From assembly GCF_047675955.1 (NCBI RefSeq), contig NC_132917.1, positions 11,192,501-11,256,500 of the forward strand: a stretch of DNA of 64,000 bases. The letters run 5' to 3'. The notes under the pieces were generated by a model. The model was not told the origin of the DNA. It ran no database searches and worked only from the letters and a program-made list of their open reading frames with translations. This DNA comes from Chlorocebus sabaeus. Lineage: Eukaryota; Chordata; Mammalia; Primates; Cercopithecidae. This document shows, in pieces, positions 26,917-39,232 of the stretch (the first letter of the stretch is position 1; every line of letters starts with the position of its first letter). The translations under genes and the position numbers were made by a program.

Positions 26917-27228
26917 AGCCAGGCTTGGTGGCTCATGTCTATAATCCCAGCACTTTGGGAAGCTAAGGCAGGAAGACCACTTGAGCTCAGGAGTTTGTGT
27001 CCAGTCTGGGAAATGTGATGAAACGCTGTCTCTACAAAATATACAAAAATTAGCGGGGCATGGTAGCATATGCCTGTAGTCCCAGCCACTTGGAGGCTGA
27101 GGTGGGAAGACAGTTTGAGCCCTGGAGGCAAAGGTTGGAGTGAGCCAAGATCATGCCACAGCACTCCAGTCTGCCCTGTCTCCGAAAAAAAAAAAAAAAA
27201 GAAAGAAAGAAAAGAAAAGAAAAAGAGC
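26917..27228 (+). mobile_element. AluJ-like with A/GAAA tail
   Basis: Starts gccaggcttggtggctcatg. It is diverged, and its right arm is shortened near cactccagtctgccctg. The tail is A16 followed by (gaaa)n. Confidence 0.9.
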
Positions 27229-27229
27229 T

Positions 27230-28919
27230 ATGTCAAAATTTTTCTTTGAGAGATTTCTATGAATGGATTGAACTAATTATAAAATTACGTAAAATAAAAG
27301 TCAAACCAACATGGCCTAAAGATACTTTCTTTTCCTGTTAAATATCCCTGTAATAAATACTGCATATTTCATTTCTGTTTTTAATTTACCCCATGTTATG
27401 GTAATCTGATCCTAAAGTTTGGTGAGTTTTTTTAAGGGAAGTAGCTTGACTGCATTTGTGTTACCTGGTGTTAGCAATGATTACAACCTTAGGAATACTA
27501 AATGAGTTCTGGCCATTACTGTAAAGTCTTATTTACAATTTTTAAAAAAAGGTTAAAACACAGTTGGGTTCAAAGTCAAGCAGTTTTAAATGGGTGATTC
27601 CTACAGTTAACATGCCTAATAACATGGCTTAGAATTGATGAAAGATATTGCCACATTATTGTGACATATACTGCAATACTGAGAGAATTCTTGGAGTACA
27701 CAACTCACTGACTCTTAGATAAATTCTGAATATGAATGGCAAATAACCAGATTGCATAACAGTTACCAAATGGCAAACATAATCATCACAAAATACTATA
27801 TTTTTTGATAATTCCTGAGAATGCAAAACAATATTTTATATCCTGGCAGGCTCAACCTTACTTACTACATATCCACGCTCTGCAAAATTCATAAAAATAT
27901 AAGCTCAACTGAAGAAAGAATCATAGGTTGTGTATAACAGACACTGACCACAACAGTGATTTGCAATTTTAAGTTACAATAAATTACTTAATTTTCCAGA
28001 ATCTTGACCCATATAAATGACACGCATTTATTCTCATCTACTCTTATTCTTGCAATAAACAAAGCAAGGAAGATTTCAACTCTGTGAGGAAAATGTATCT
28101 ATGACTCAAATTTTATTCAGGACAATAGTTTTGTCCCATATTTGAGCCACAGCCTGCATCCTAGATTTTACCAGTAATATAGATGACATTCTGATCTCTA
28201 ACTTACTTCTTCAACTCTCAACTAGCTATGAATTCAGCATGAGAGTAATTATAATATATCAAGCCCCTGAAATTCTACTATCTACTACACTGAAACACTT
28301 TTTTAAAAAACAAACAATTCTTAGACAATCTGGAGATTTCTATCTCTACCAGTGATAGACTAAATTGTTGCAAGCCAATCTCATCAATGAGGAAAATCTT
28401 TAAAAGCTAAAAGAAATTATTTTTAAAAATCTACTCAAGTACTGGAGAGCCCCCAAAGCAATAAAGATTTGAAACCAAAATCCTTGAAGTGGCAGGGTAG
28501 GGGGTAGAGAAAGAAGTGAACCTGAAGTTGACTACAAAGTTGCAGCTCTGAAGTTGAGAAGCCTAAGAGAGCTTCTAGCATTCTTACAGAGTAGGGAACA
28601 CAAAAATTAGAGTTTTGGACTCACAAAGAAGAAAAATTCCAGGGTTTTTGAGTCTACTAAAGGGCTATATCCTAGAAGTAATAAGGAAAAATCAAAACTA
28701 GACCAACCGTCAAAAGACTGAAAATCTGCCTCAAAACAGTTCAATTACTGAATAGATTACGGTAGTCCGCCTCAACCGTAACTGACTGCCAGAAGAAAAT
28801 GTAAATCCTCTCCGAAGAGAATGTTACCTAATTCTATGCAATTTTTTCACATGCAATGTCCAGCAGTCAAACATTAGCAGCCACATCAGATGATAAAACT
28901 AAAATATCATAAAACTGAG

Positions 28920-28951
<32 letters not shown>

Positions 28952-29430
28952 TCCCTACAGGAGATCCAGAAACTTAACATAAACTTCAAAATCACTGCTA
29001 TTAATATGTTTGAGGTATCAAGATAGGGGATTTCAACAGAGAACTTGAAGAATATCCAGAATTATCTAGAAAGGCTATTAATATTCCCCTCCCTTTTCCA
29101 ACTACAAATATGTACAATGATGATTTTTCTTCATTTACTTCAACAAAGACAACATATCACAACTGATCACATGAAGAAGCAGGTGAGAATCCAGCCGTCG
29201 TTTACTACTGAAGTCAGACACTGAAAAGATTCACAAAATTACAGAGCAATGCCACTCTTCTCACTAAATTTTTTGTATTGAAAAACATATTTTTCATTAA
29301 GTACTACACAGGTAAAATTAAATGGCTTTATTAGTTATTCTCAATAAATTAACAAATTCATATTTTAAATTTTTCTCAGTTTTTAGCATATACTTTATAT
29401 TCTTTTAAACTCTAAGCTTCGTTTTAAAAA
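27230..29430. other. Unassigned AT-rich intron stretch (2.2 kb)
   Basis: No gene. A (CA)14-type microsatellite is at 28925-28952. 28380-29290 has the feel of an old repeat but I cannot name it. No Alu in this interval. Confidence 0.5.
28925..28952. repeat. (AC)n microsatellite
   Basis: Uninterrupted AC repeats after gagaga and before atccctac. Confidence 0.95.
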
Positions 29431-29810
29431 GGAGCTTTATTAAGGTAAAACTGACATACAATAAATAGCACACATTTAAAGTGTACAATTTGGTAAGTTT
29501 GTCAATATGTATACATCCATAAAATCATAACCACATTCACTATAATGAACATATCCATCAACCCACAAAGTTTCCTGTACTCCTTAAAAATCCCTCTTTC
29601 CTGCCCCTCTTCAAAAGCCCTCACTTTCTCCAGGCAACAAATGATTTGTTTTCCTATCACTATAAATTAGTTTGAAGTTCATATAATTATATGTAAATGA
29701 AATCAAATAGTATGTGCTCTTTATTGGACTGGTTCTTTCATTCAGTATAATTCTGAGCTTCATCTTCTTTCCATGTATTAATAATGCATTTGTTATTGCT
29801 GAGAATAGAT
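29430..29810 (-). mobile_element. Old L1M 3' region, antisense
   Basis: ctgacatacaataaatagca, then tttaaagtgtacaatttggt, then aacatatccatcaacccaca, ending at tgttattgctgagaatag. This is the reverse complement of an L1M 3' UTR and ORF2 end. Confidence 0.65.
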
Positions 29811-29834
29811 GTTCCTTGACTTGTGTTGGGGTTA

Positions 29835-30460
29835 TGTCCCTAAAACCTGTATATATATGTTTTTAGCAGCTCTATAATTGCCAAAAACTGGAGGGAACTA
29901 ATATGTGCTTCAATAGGTAAATGATAAACTGTGGTATACGGAGTATTACTCAGCAATAAAAAGAAATTAATCATACAGCCACAAAAAAGACATGAACGAA
30001 ACTTAAATGCATATTTCTATGTGAAAGAAACCATTCTGAAAAGCCTACGCACTGGCCAAATCCATTTATATGACATTCTGGAAAAGGCAAAACTAGAGAT
30101 AGCAAAAAGTTCAGTGGTTGGAGGCAACAAGAGGAAAAAGGAAGCACGGGAGAGTTTTAGGACAGTAAAACCCTTTTGTATGATACTGTAACTGCAGATA
30201 CTTGATACTACACATCTGTCAAAATCCAAACAAATGTACAACACAGAATGAACCCTAAAGAAAACTATGTACCTTAGTTAATAATAATGTATCAACATTG
30301 GTTCATTAACTGTATGTAACAAGTGTACCACACTAATGTAGGATGTTAATAACAGAAACGGAAGGAGATGGGGTAGCTGTGACAGGGGATCTCTGTACCA
30401 TCTGCTCAATTTTCTGTAAACCTACAACTGTTCTAGTCTATTAACTATTAACTAAAGGCA
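29835..30460 (+). mobile_element. Old L1M ORF2 end and 3' UTR, sense
   Basis: tttttagcagctctataatt, agtattactcagcaataaaa, catttatatgacattctgga, then ttagttaataataatgtatc and taatgtaggatgttaataac. The open frame 29931-30191 is a piece of L1 and not a gene. It lies head-to-head with the antisense L1M just upstream. Confidence 0.75.
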
Positions 30461-33090
30461 AAACTATCAAGAAAAACTCTGACCAGCAGTGAATAAATGT
30501 GACAAATTTACGCTTTTCTACAGCAGATGCTACCATATTTACAATATTTTTGGGTTTTACAAGAATAAAATGATCTCTTATTGATGTTTCAATTTTCATC
30601 TTTTAAAATCCTGAGCATTATTTTTGTCATTTGCATTTCTTTGGTGAATTGTCTAAATCCTGGTACCTTGTTTCTATTGATATTTGAGGTTTTATGGTGA
30701 ATTTGTATAACCTCTTTACGTCAAAAATATTAGTGCCATGTCTCCCTTTTGGGGAATATGGTTTTCCTCAGTTTTTTCTCTCTCAACTTCTTTTAGTTTT
30801 GTTCACTTTCAGTAAGTAAAACCTACATTATAATATGATTGTTTTCATATCAGTTATGAAACATATGATTATCTTCATATCAGTTATCCCATCCCATCAG
30901 ATTAGATGGGAACTTGTATAGTTTCATTTTGTTTATGGTTTCTCATTTTACCTTTATCCTCTTTAATTATCTGGAGTTTATTTTGGTGCATGTTATAAAG
31001 AGAAAAAATAACCTAATTTTTTCTCTCAAATATTTAAACAACTTTTTAAAGCATTTTTTACAAATATAAATTTTTACTTTGTCCTTATTATAAAAACATA
31101 TAACACTACCTGAAGAAATGTCAGAAGTACAGGAAAAAATTATAGTATTTTTCCTAGAATCTGCATAAATATATATTTATAAGAACATTCTTTGATACTC
31201 AGATGTAAAGAAAGTGACTCAAAAATCCTTTGGTAGGGGTAATGGATAAATAATTTATCCAAGCAATGGAATATTAAAAGTTATTAAAAATAAGGTAGAT
31301 TTAAAGATATTACTATAGAACTATGATAAGGATATACTGTTGAATGAATAAAGCACTTATAATGATACCAGAAAAACTATTTGCAGTCAACAATTTGTAT
31401 TTCACAGTAATAGTAATGTTCTCCTCATAGTCTAATGTAGCAACTAAAAACATTACTATAAATGTTTTCCAATTTGCTGCTCTCTTTACACCAATTTTGA
31501 CTGACATACGTCCTTTGTATGCTCTTTAAAGAAATGGCCTGCATTGCACATGCTGTTTAGTTACTATTATTCACTAAAACACATTACTGTTAAAGGTATT
31601 TAAAATAGTGTTTAAGAATAGTTTGGAACTTCATTAACCAGTACATTTATTGGTACCAACATATTACAATTTCTAACATATACCATATTTACATGAATAA
31701 GGTTTCATATCTGCCACATTTTAAACGCAAAACCCAGTAAGTTTAGGGAAAAAAAAAACTATACATATCCTCAAATTTGCTTTTCATAGTTCCTTTTAGA
31801 ACACTGTTGAAATCAACTTATACAAGCTACAAAGCTGTATCATAACTAAATGTGGCCAGTATCCCAGCACCCATGATTCACTGTTTTGCATTTGCCACTA
31901 AAGATGTTCTTCAAATAGCTAAACCATATTGTGGTATGTGATAAAGCCAGGCAAATATGATGCTTAAATATAGATGTCCTTGAAAAATTATTCATCTCTT
32001 TAAATGGCATATCCAAAAACTTTCTCCTGTGAAAAGAGCCGCAAAAAAGGAAAAATGTGTATTACAAATGAGACTATAATCCCTAAAGCAATGTGTCCAA
32101 AAAGCTGAATTATTACTTTATTAAAATGTCATACATATTCTTATCCATAAGCAAAACCTATGAAAACGAAAAATCCAATTATCTAAGTTCAATTTGTCAA
32201 ACAAGTGTCTATATATCAGACATAATGATAGAAACTGAGGATAAAAATATCACTAAAATAACTTTATATCCTTTCTCAATGCAAAAAAGACCTAAGACAA
32301 GTAATCAAGGCATGGTCCTTGCACTCAAATGGCTTATACTCTAGTACAAGACATAAACTTAACAAATAATTACCAAAAAAAGTAAAACAATTATACTGAA
32401 GTTAGAGATGTACCCTTGTAATCTATGTTATGAAACAAAGAGCACCATTACACAGAACACAATGTCCAACAACAGGGGAATGGTTAAGCAATTATAACCA
32501 CTGAATTCAATACTGCAGTGTATACTTAAGAAATTTTTTTTTTTCCCCACAGTATCATATAGACACCCTTATGCTACAATGTTAGGGGAACGAAATGGAA
32601 ATAAACTGAACATGAGACAAATTCCCAACAGTTTAAATTTTTTAAAATTAAATTATTAATAAAACAAGTAAAAAAACAGTAAATTATCTGAGTTAGCATA
32701 ATGTAAGTTTTTATTATTTACTCTTTACATTTTCCAGTTTCCTATAATACATCTAGTACTCTTATAATCAGGAATATAAAACACTTCTAAAAACATATCC
32801 ATAATTTTTTTCTGGCAAATCATTAACAACAAGTAAAGTCCTATTTGTCTGTTAAATAGGCAGCACTGTAAAAGACTTCAAAATATAGTGAGAAAACTCA
32901 TCAGAATGTAGACTGGTAAGCAAGGCAAGCTTCACAGGGATTAAAGACCTCACTTTTTCAAACAACCTCAGCCAGAAATTAAAGCCATAAGTACATTATT
33001 AAATGACACATATCTAAAATAGAGTTGTACCCGGGGCCTTCTTCAGTCCACATTCTGATTAGAAGTATACTCAACAACACTGCAAACGTT
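30461..33090. other. Unassigned AT-rich intron stretch
   Basis: No gene. 30560-31020 reads like antisense L1M (cctctttacgtcaaaaatat). 31240-31340 and 32455-32540 resemble L1/HAL1 ends (gcaatggaatattaaaagtt; cagggga atggttaagc). 32185-32370 looks like a common old mammalian repeat. All are too decayed for firm names. Confidence 0.45.
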
Positions 33091-33093
33091 CTA

Positions 33094-33262
33094 TAAAGCT
33101 GTGCTCTCCGAGATGGTAGCCACTAGCCACATGTAGCTACCGGGCACCTGAAATAAGGCTAGCAAAACTGAGGAACTGAATTTATGTTGTTTTGATTAGT
33201 TTAATCAACTTAGCCATATGTAGCTAATGGCTATTATACTGGAGGCGGAAGTATTTGGATAT
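33094..33262. mobile_element. MER5A-like hAT MITE
   Basis: gtagccactagccacatgta near the left end pairs imperfectly with tagccatatgtagctaatgg near the right end, as in MER5-type palindromic MITEs. Confidence 0.7.
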
Positions 33263-33373
33263 ATCCTAAGAAAGCTCTCTTTAAAAGAACTACTCAATAC
33301 AATTACCCTCAACCGGTAGCACTCCAACTCGAGAAGTTGGAAAATAGGTAACTATTGTAAAGGAAAAAGAGGC

Positions 33374-33407
33374 AAAATAAATAAATAAATAAATAAATAA
33401 ATAAATA
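33374..33407. repeat. (AAAT)n microsatellite
   Basis: About eight AAAT units in a row. Confidence 0.93.
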
Positions 33408-36204
33408 CTACGTATATCCAGTACCAGAGGTGGGTGGAAGAAGAGGTGATGGATAGGTCTTAGAGATCAAGAAAATTCAGAATTTATACAACACCTGTAT
33501 ATGTAACATTACTAATTTTAAATGTTTTTCCTTGTTAAATTTACATTCATACTTTGTCAATTACTAAAGTGAAAAACCATGTCAGGTTTATATAACAATA
33601 AAGGTAGCACTAACAAATTCTACAGCATAGGGAATATATTAACAGTTGAGAATGGCAAATTATTCCATAGTATTTAATTTCATGTACTTCAAAAAAGGAA
33701 AGACTCAACAAACTAAAAGGTTACATAAACAAAGACTTAATTCTCAGTAGTTCTGGCATGTGTCTCCTCTACCAGTGAATTTCTCTTTCAGTTATGCAGT
33801 CTTCATCTCAGTTAAGAGGTAACAGGTAGAACTGGTCTGGAACACCCAGGCTTTGAAAATATTTTGCCATAACAGATTACAAAAAGTAAATTTCTTTAAG
33901 ACATAAACATTTTATGCGACCATGTGTATTTTAAGTAATTCTTGACATGCTTAGGTTCCTAGGATATGGTATGTCTGTCCTCTGACTGCTAATATGTCAG
34001 TCCAGAACAAAAAAGAGCGGGCTAAAACAAAGTGAGTGAGTGAAAACTAAAAATGCATCAAAATTTCTCAGTGAATTAAGAGACTTATTAAGAGACTTAG
34101 AATAGGCTAGAAGAGTCAAATTGTTTTCCTCAGATCCTAAATGTGGTCGTTTAAAGCTTAACCATACATAAACCAAACCTTTAATTGATAGAGGATACCA
34201 GCACAGTTAAGAAGCTTAAGCAAAGGCTGGTTTGAGGCCTTCTTCAGACCAAACGCTCATCTGTGGTATATAACATAAGGTTAAATTATCATGAGTCCAG
34301 AGTTTATGGTGGTGTTCAACTTTATAGATTCAGGAAAGTTTGTTTTAACTTTTACTGGGAATGAGGTGCCACAGAAATGATGCAAGTAACTAAAAGACAT
34401 GTAACTTATGTCAACATAAGAAACAAAAGAAGTGGTATGAAATAATAAATTTAGTCACTTTTACAGGGCATCTCCTAAACAGAATAAATTACCAATCAGA
34501 AGACACTCAGAAACGAAAATTTAAAACAAAGGAGTTAGAAAAGCATGGGTTAGTGAAAAAAGTATGTGATTTGGAATCAGACGGACTTGAAATTGAATAT
34601 GAACTCGACCAATGCAACTGTTAGGTAACTTCTCTAAACCTCATAGCATCAATAAAACAGAGAGAATAATGGAACTTCGCAGCATTGTCATGAAAAGGAA
34701 ATAAAGGACATAAAATGTCTGTAAAACACCAGGCACATATATAAAACAGCTATTAATTTCAAAAAGCTATTTTTTAAACCACCCTGACCTACACATTTCT
34801 AAACACTTTATTTCCTTGGCAATATTAAAGAAATAATGGTAATTTTTAAATATCATGGATATTTTATACTACATTATCATAAATTATATTATCAGTGTGG
34901 ATTGATTCAGCTGCAAGTGACAGAAAAACCTAACCAGAAAACACCTTAAAACTATTCAGGGTGGATCCAGTGGCTCCAGTGATGATCAGGGACCTAAGCT
35001 CCTCAGCTTTGTTACTGTCAACCTGAATCCACTGCTTCCACCTAATGACATGGGATAGCAAGCGCCAACACCAGCTGTTAAAAGGCAATGGCAAGAAAAG
35101 GATACATTCACTCCCTATAAGGACTCTTCCTGGAAGCTACTCAAAAACCTCTGGCATTCACATTCCATAGCTTCAACTTACTCATGTGGCTAATCACACA
35201 CAGCAACAAAACTGTTTTAAAAAAAATTTTTTTTAAGTAGTCTTCATTCAGCCCGAACCCAAATAAATTCCAGGGGCTTCCCTAGTACAAAGAAGAAAAT
35301 AATAGCTATTTGGGCCACTGCCATAATGTTTCTATCAACTTTTTCAATATTCTTTACCCACTACCAGGTTCCTTCAATAGCACTGTCTCAATGTGCAGCT
35401 GCAATCAGCTGTATTGGATCTATCTTAAATAATTTAACACTTAAATGTAAGGAAGACACCAACATTGAGTCCTTTGATGAGATAATAAGGATAGCAACAG
35501 CAAAGATTTTTTTGCCGTGTCACCACTGTGATAAATACCTTACATACATTATGAAGCAATAAAATTATTTAATATAGGTCTTACTCTAGTCTGATAATGG
35601 GTTTACATTTAATGCTTAGGGAGTTAAGTTAAAATATCTAGAATCTACCCTTTCCAGCCACCTACCATCCCACTCTAACCTGAAACAACTTACCAACCAG
35701 AAAAAATAAGTGAAATGATAACTTTCAAGACACTGGATATCAGGCAGTGAAGGACGGTGGTCCCTCCGAGAGGAGAAAAACAAAGTGAGCCCTATCATGG
35801 CCACTTCCAGGTGACCAGGTGACCATGCCCAGACAGGGAACCTAAGTTGAGCCAAGTGGTCACCCTGGATTGCAGAAGCAGAGCTAGAAGCCAAGGAAGC
35901 CAAAGCAGTTAACAGAGCAGAGTACCAGAGAGGAGGGAGGTGTACCGAGAAAGAACACAGGTGTTCCCCCTAGAGTCTTCAGTAGAGAACTTATCAGTGA
36001 TCTACATGAGACATTTCCCAAGAGTTGATCAAGAATAATTCCTGCCATGCTGGCCAGAATGGAAAAACTTATAATTCACGGGATTTGAGGTGCTGTACTC
36101 AAAAGGCTTTTCCCTCAGTAGCATGGAAAAATTAGCTCTAGATTAACTGCTGTTCTTTACCAGCATAACAAAGCAAGGCACAAAAGGATCAAATTATTTT
36201 CTCG
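33408..36204. other. Unassigned intron stretch with one MIR
   Basis: 2.8 kb without Alu or gene. A MIR lies at about 34540-34760. Open frames at 35326-35562 and 35616-35903 have no recognisable protein similarity. Confidence 0.5.
34540..34760 (+). mobile_element. MIR
   Basis: gatttggaatcagacggact, then ttctctaaacctcatagcat, then agcattgtcatgaaaaggaa, then aacaccaggcacata. This is the full MIR order. Confidence 0.65.
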
Positions 36205-36480
36205 TTTTAAAACAGAGTCTCACTCTGTCATCCAGGCTGAAGCGCAGTGGCACGATCTCAGCTCACTGCAATCTCCGCCTCCCAGGTTCAAGTGATTTTC
36301 GTGCCTCAGCCTCCCGAGTAGCTGGAACTACAGGCGCATGCCACCGCACCAGGCTAATTTTTGTATTTTTAGTAGAGACAGGGTTTCGCCATGTTAGCCA
36401 GGTTGCTCTCAAACTCCTGCCCCAGTGATCCACCCGCCTCTGGCTCCCAAGTGCTGGGATTACAGGCATGGTCACTGCGT
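36205..36480 (-). mobile_element. Alu, minus strand, joined to an inverted Alu fragment
   Basis: Starts gttttaaaacagagtctcac and runs to ctgggattacaggcatggtc. Instead of ending with the usual Alu 5' end, it is joined to a short + strand Alu piece at 36481-36518. Confidence 0.9.
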
Positions 36481-36518
36481 CCAGCACTTTGGGAGGCCGA
36501 GGCAGGTGGATCACTGGG
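36421..36518. repeat. Alu-Alu foldback (inverted repeat, about 37-bp arms)
   Basis: Arm 1 (36421-36457) and arm 2 (36481-36518) are reverse complements apart from a few changes; the intervening loop is 23 bases. Arm 2 is the + strand Alu start region ccagcactttgggaggccga. Confidence 0.88.
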
Positions 36519-36842
36519 TCAGAGAGTGCCAAATAAATTATTAGTCTCAAATAAGCCTCTGGACCGATTCTTTTTTAAAGACAGTGGAGCAATGTTTTAA
36601 AAGTACTAAATAAAACAAAAACAAAAGCAGTCAACCTATCCCACAATAATCCTGAAAGGTAGGAATCGAAAGCTGTATTACAGGCAGGAAAGTGACCGGT
36701 TTACACTGATCAAAGGATTCAGAAGGATCACAACAAAAACTCAACCACAAGTTTTCATATACATATTCATTTTTTAAAGCATCTTCAATCTTACAGCACT
36801 CCACATTAAAAATCATAAATAGATGGATAGTTTATAAATAGA

Positions 36843-37198
36843 TGGAAACTTAATGTTCCCCCTCCACCCCAAAATTCACAAGTTGAAGTACTAACTCCCA
36901 GTACCTCAAAATGTCATTGGTATTTAAAAATAGGGTCTTTAAAGAGATGACTAAATTAAAATGAGATCATCAGAGTGGGTCTTGATCCAATCTGACTGGT
37001 GTCCTTCTAAGAAGAGATTATGACACCAGGGGTGCACAAGCAAGGGGAAAGGTCAGGTAAGGACACAGTGAGAAGGTGACCATCTGCATGCCAAGGAGAA
37101 AAACCTCAGAAGAAACCAAACCTGCCAACACCTTGATCTGGGACTTCCAGACTCCAGAACTTTGAGATAATAAATTTCCGTTATTTAAGCCAAAAACA
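36843..37198 (+). mobile_element. MLT1-like MaLR LTR
   Basis: Order: gttgaagtactaactcccag, atagggtctttaaagagatg, catcagagtgggtcttgatc, acaccttgatctgggacttc, ataataaatttccgttattt. This matches the MLT1-type solo LTR layout; the subfamily is not resolved. Confidence 0.65.
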
Positions 37199-38187
37199 AA
37201 ACAAACAACGGTCAATTTAGAATACTACACAAATCAAAACTCTCTTTCAAAAATCAAGGTGTTAACATCATGTTGCACACCATAAATATACAGTTTTCAT
37301 ATTAATATATCAATTTTTTTTTAAAAAATAAAGTTAAGAAATCAAGGTACCACTAAAGTGTGTGTATATATATTTTATACATTTTTTTATATTTCTTATA
37401 TATATAAATGCCAGAAACAGTAGCCATTTAAGTGTTTGCTACTGTCTGCTACTATTCTTATCATCATCATTGTTGCTGCCATTGTCGCACTCATGTCATG
37501 AAGGCATTAGAAGAGCATCTATAATGCTCTTCTTTCTAATACTTCCAAAGCATGGTGACTGCCACCTATTCTTAATTCAGGGTGTTTGTTATCTGCTGCT
37601 CAAATAGCAAGTAAGGTGTCATTTTATATTACTGTATTTATAGCTCTTCAATTCATCATTTAACTTTCCACTTGACAATAAGCTTTATCTTCCCAAACTA
37701 TAACTTCTTAAAAGTACCTGGACTATGTCCTAAACATTATCTTACGTGTGGTAGAAAGTTAAACATACGTACTGTTTGGTTTTGGCTAATTTTATCATTA
37801 CGGGATACCACAGTTGTGAAGAGCTTCTTTCCCCTTTCCTGAGTTATGCGTTCCATTTTCTCCCTAACTTGGTCAAATGGTCAGTGAACAAAATCACACT
37901 AACAACTAATGAGTTTTAAAGATAAGTTCTTAATCATTACCTCCAGTAAGTATAGATCATACAGTGAAATGCTCTCTTCACTTGCAGACATGAAAAAATC
38001 CAGTAAGTATAGATCATACAGTGAAACGCTCTCTTCACTTGCAGAAATGAAAAAATCCAAAGCAGTGCTCTTTTGGAGAAGAGTGAAGAAGATTAACCTG
38101 AACCTAAGGGGATTTTTTAGGGTAAACAAGATGAACAATCACTGACAACAAATATTCTGAAGTTTATAATCCTTTTAATGTTATAAC
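37199..38187. other. Intronic sequence with a 57-bp tandem duplication
   Basis: No gene or confidently named transposon. The one structured feature is the duplication at 37943-38056. Confidence 0.5.
37943..38056. repeat. Two-copy 57-bp tandem duplication
   Basis: Copy 1 (37943-37999) and copy 2 (38000-38056) differ at two positions. The period is 57, a multiple of three, so both strands keep an open frame across it. The + strand translation repeats SKYRSYSE-S-SLA-MKKS. Each unit carries ctcttcacttgcag (acceptor-like) and, at the junctions, CCAGTAAGTAT (donor-like). No known protein is recognised. The open frames are probably a by-product of the duplication. Confidence 0.92.
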
Positions 38188-39232
38188 TATCGGGGGAACC
38201 ACCTCCAATATTTCAACATAGGTTCTTTTCTATTTCCCTAAGTGTCGGCCAGTCTGAGAAATAAAGGGAAAGAGTACAAAAGAGAAAAATTTTAAAGCTG
38301 GGTGTCCAGGGGAGACATCACATGTTGGCAGGTTACGTGATGTCCCCAAGCCACAAAACCAGCAAGTTTTTATTAGTGATTTTCAAAGGGGAGGGGGTGT
38401 ACCAATAGGGTGTGGGTCACAGAGATCACAAGCTTCACAAGGCAATAAAATACCACAAAGCAAATGTGGGCAAAATTAAAATTGCTAATGAGGTTTCAGG
38501 CACACATTGTCATTGATAACATCTTCTCAGGAGACAGGGTTTGAGAGCACACAACTGATCTGACTAAAATTTACTAGGCAGGAATTTCCTTGTCCTAATA
38601 GGCCTGGGAGCGCTACAAGAGAGCAGGGCTTATTTAATCCCTTATCTGCAACTGTATAAGACAGATATCCTAGAGCGGCCATTTTACAGACCTCCCCCTA
38701 AGAATGCATTCTCTTTCTCAGGGCTGTTCCTTGCTGAGAAAAAGAATTCAGTGATATTTCTCCTATTTGCTTTTGTGAGAAGAGAAATATGGCTCTGTTC
38801 CGCCTGGCTCTCAGGCAATCAGACCTAATGGTTATCTCCCTTGTTCCCTGAACATTGCAGTTATCCTGTTCTTTTTTTCAAGGTGCCCAGATTTCACATT
38901 GTTTAAACACACATGCTTTACGAACAATTCGTGCAGTTAACACAATCATCACAGGGTCCTGAGGCAACATACATCCTCAGCTTACGAAGATGATGGGATT
39001 AAGAGATTAAAGACAGGCATAGGAAATCACAAGAGTATTGATTAGGGAAGTGATAAATGTCCATGAAATCTTCACAATTTATGTTCAGAGACTTCAGTAA
39101 AGACAGGCGTAAGAAATTATAAAAGTATTAATTTGGAGAACTAATAAATGTCCATGAAATCTTCACAATTTATGTTCTTCTGCCATGGCTTCAGCTGGTC
39201 CCTCCATTCAGGGTCCCTGACTTCCCGCAAGA
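38188..39232 (-). mobile_element. Solo LTR of an ERVK-type endogenous retrovirus (MER9/LTR13-like group)
   Basis: Minus-strand 5' end reads tcttgcgggaagtcaggg, close to the canonical TGTTGCGGG start with one change, and the 3' end reads gggaacc-type ...CCCCCGATA. Internal landmarks on the minus strand are aataaaaacttgctggtttt (polyadenylation region) and ggcgcctta-free U3. Flanking TATAAC (38182-38187) and TAGAAC (39233-39238) fit a 6-bp target duplication with one change. No gag, pol or env is present. The U3 has an internal duplication. The subfamily is uncertain. Confidence 0.8.

Noticed and set aside
35616..35903. 95-codon minus-strand frame in intron 1
   Set aside because: No recognisable similarity, no splice-site context, and not linked in frame to ROCK2 exons.
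37899..38145. Repeated-peptide frames over the 57-bp duplication as a small gene
   Set aside because: Open frames on both strands are a trivial effect of a duplication whose period is divisible by three. No promoter, Kozak context or homolog is recognisable.
38188..39232. Endogenous retroviral genes near the LTR
   Set aside because: Only a solo LTR is present. No gag, pro, pol or env sequence adjoins it on either side.
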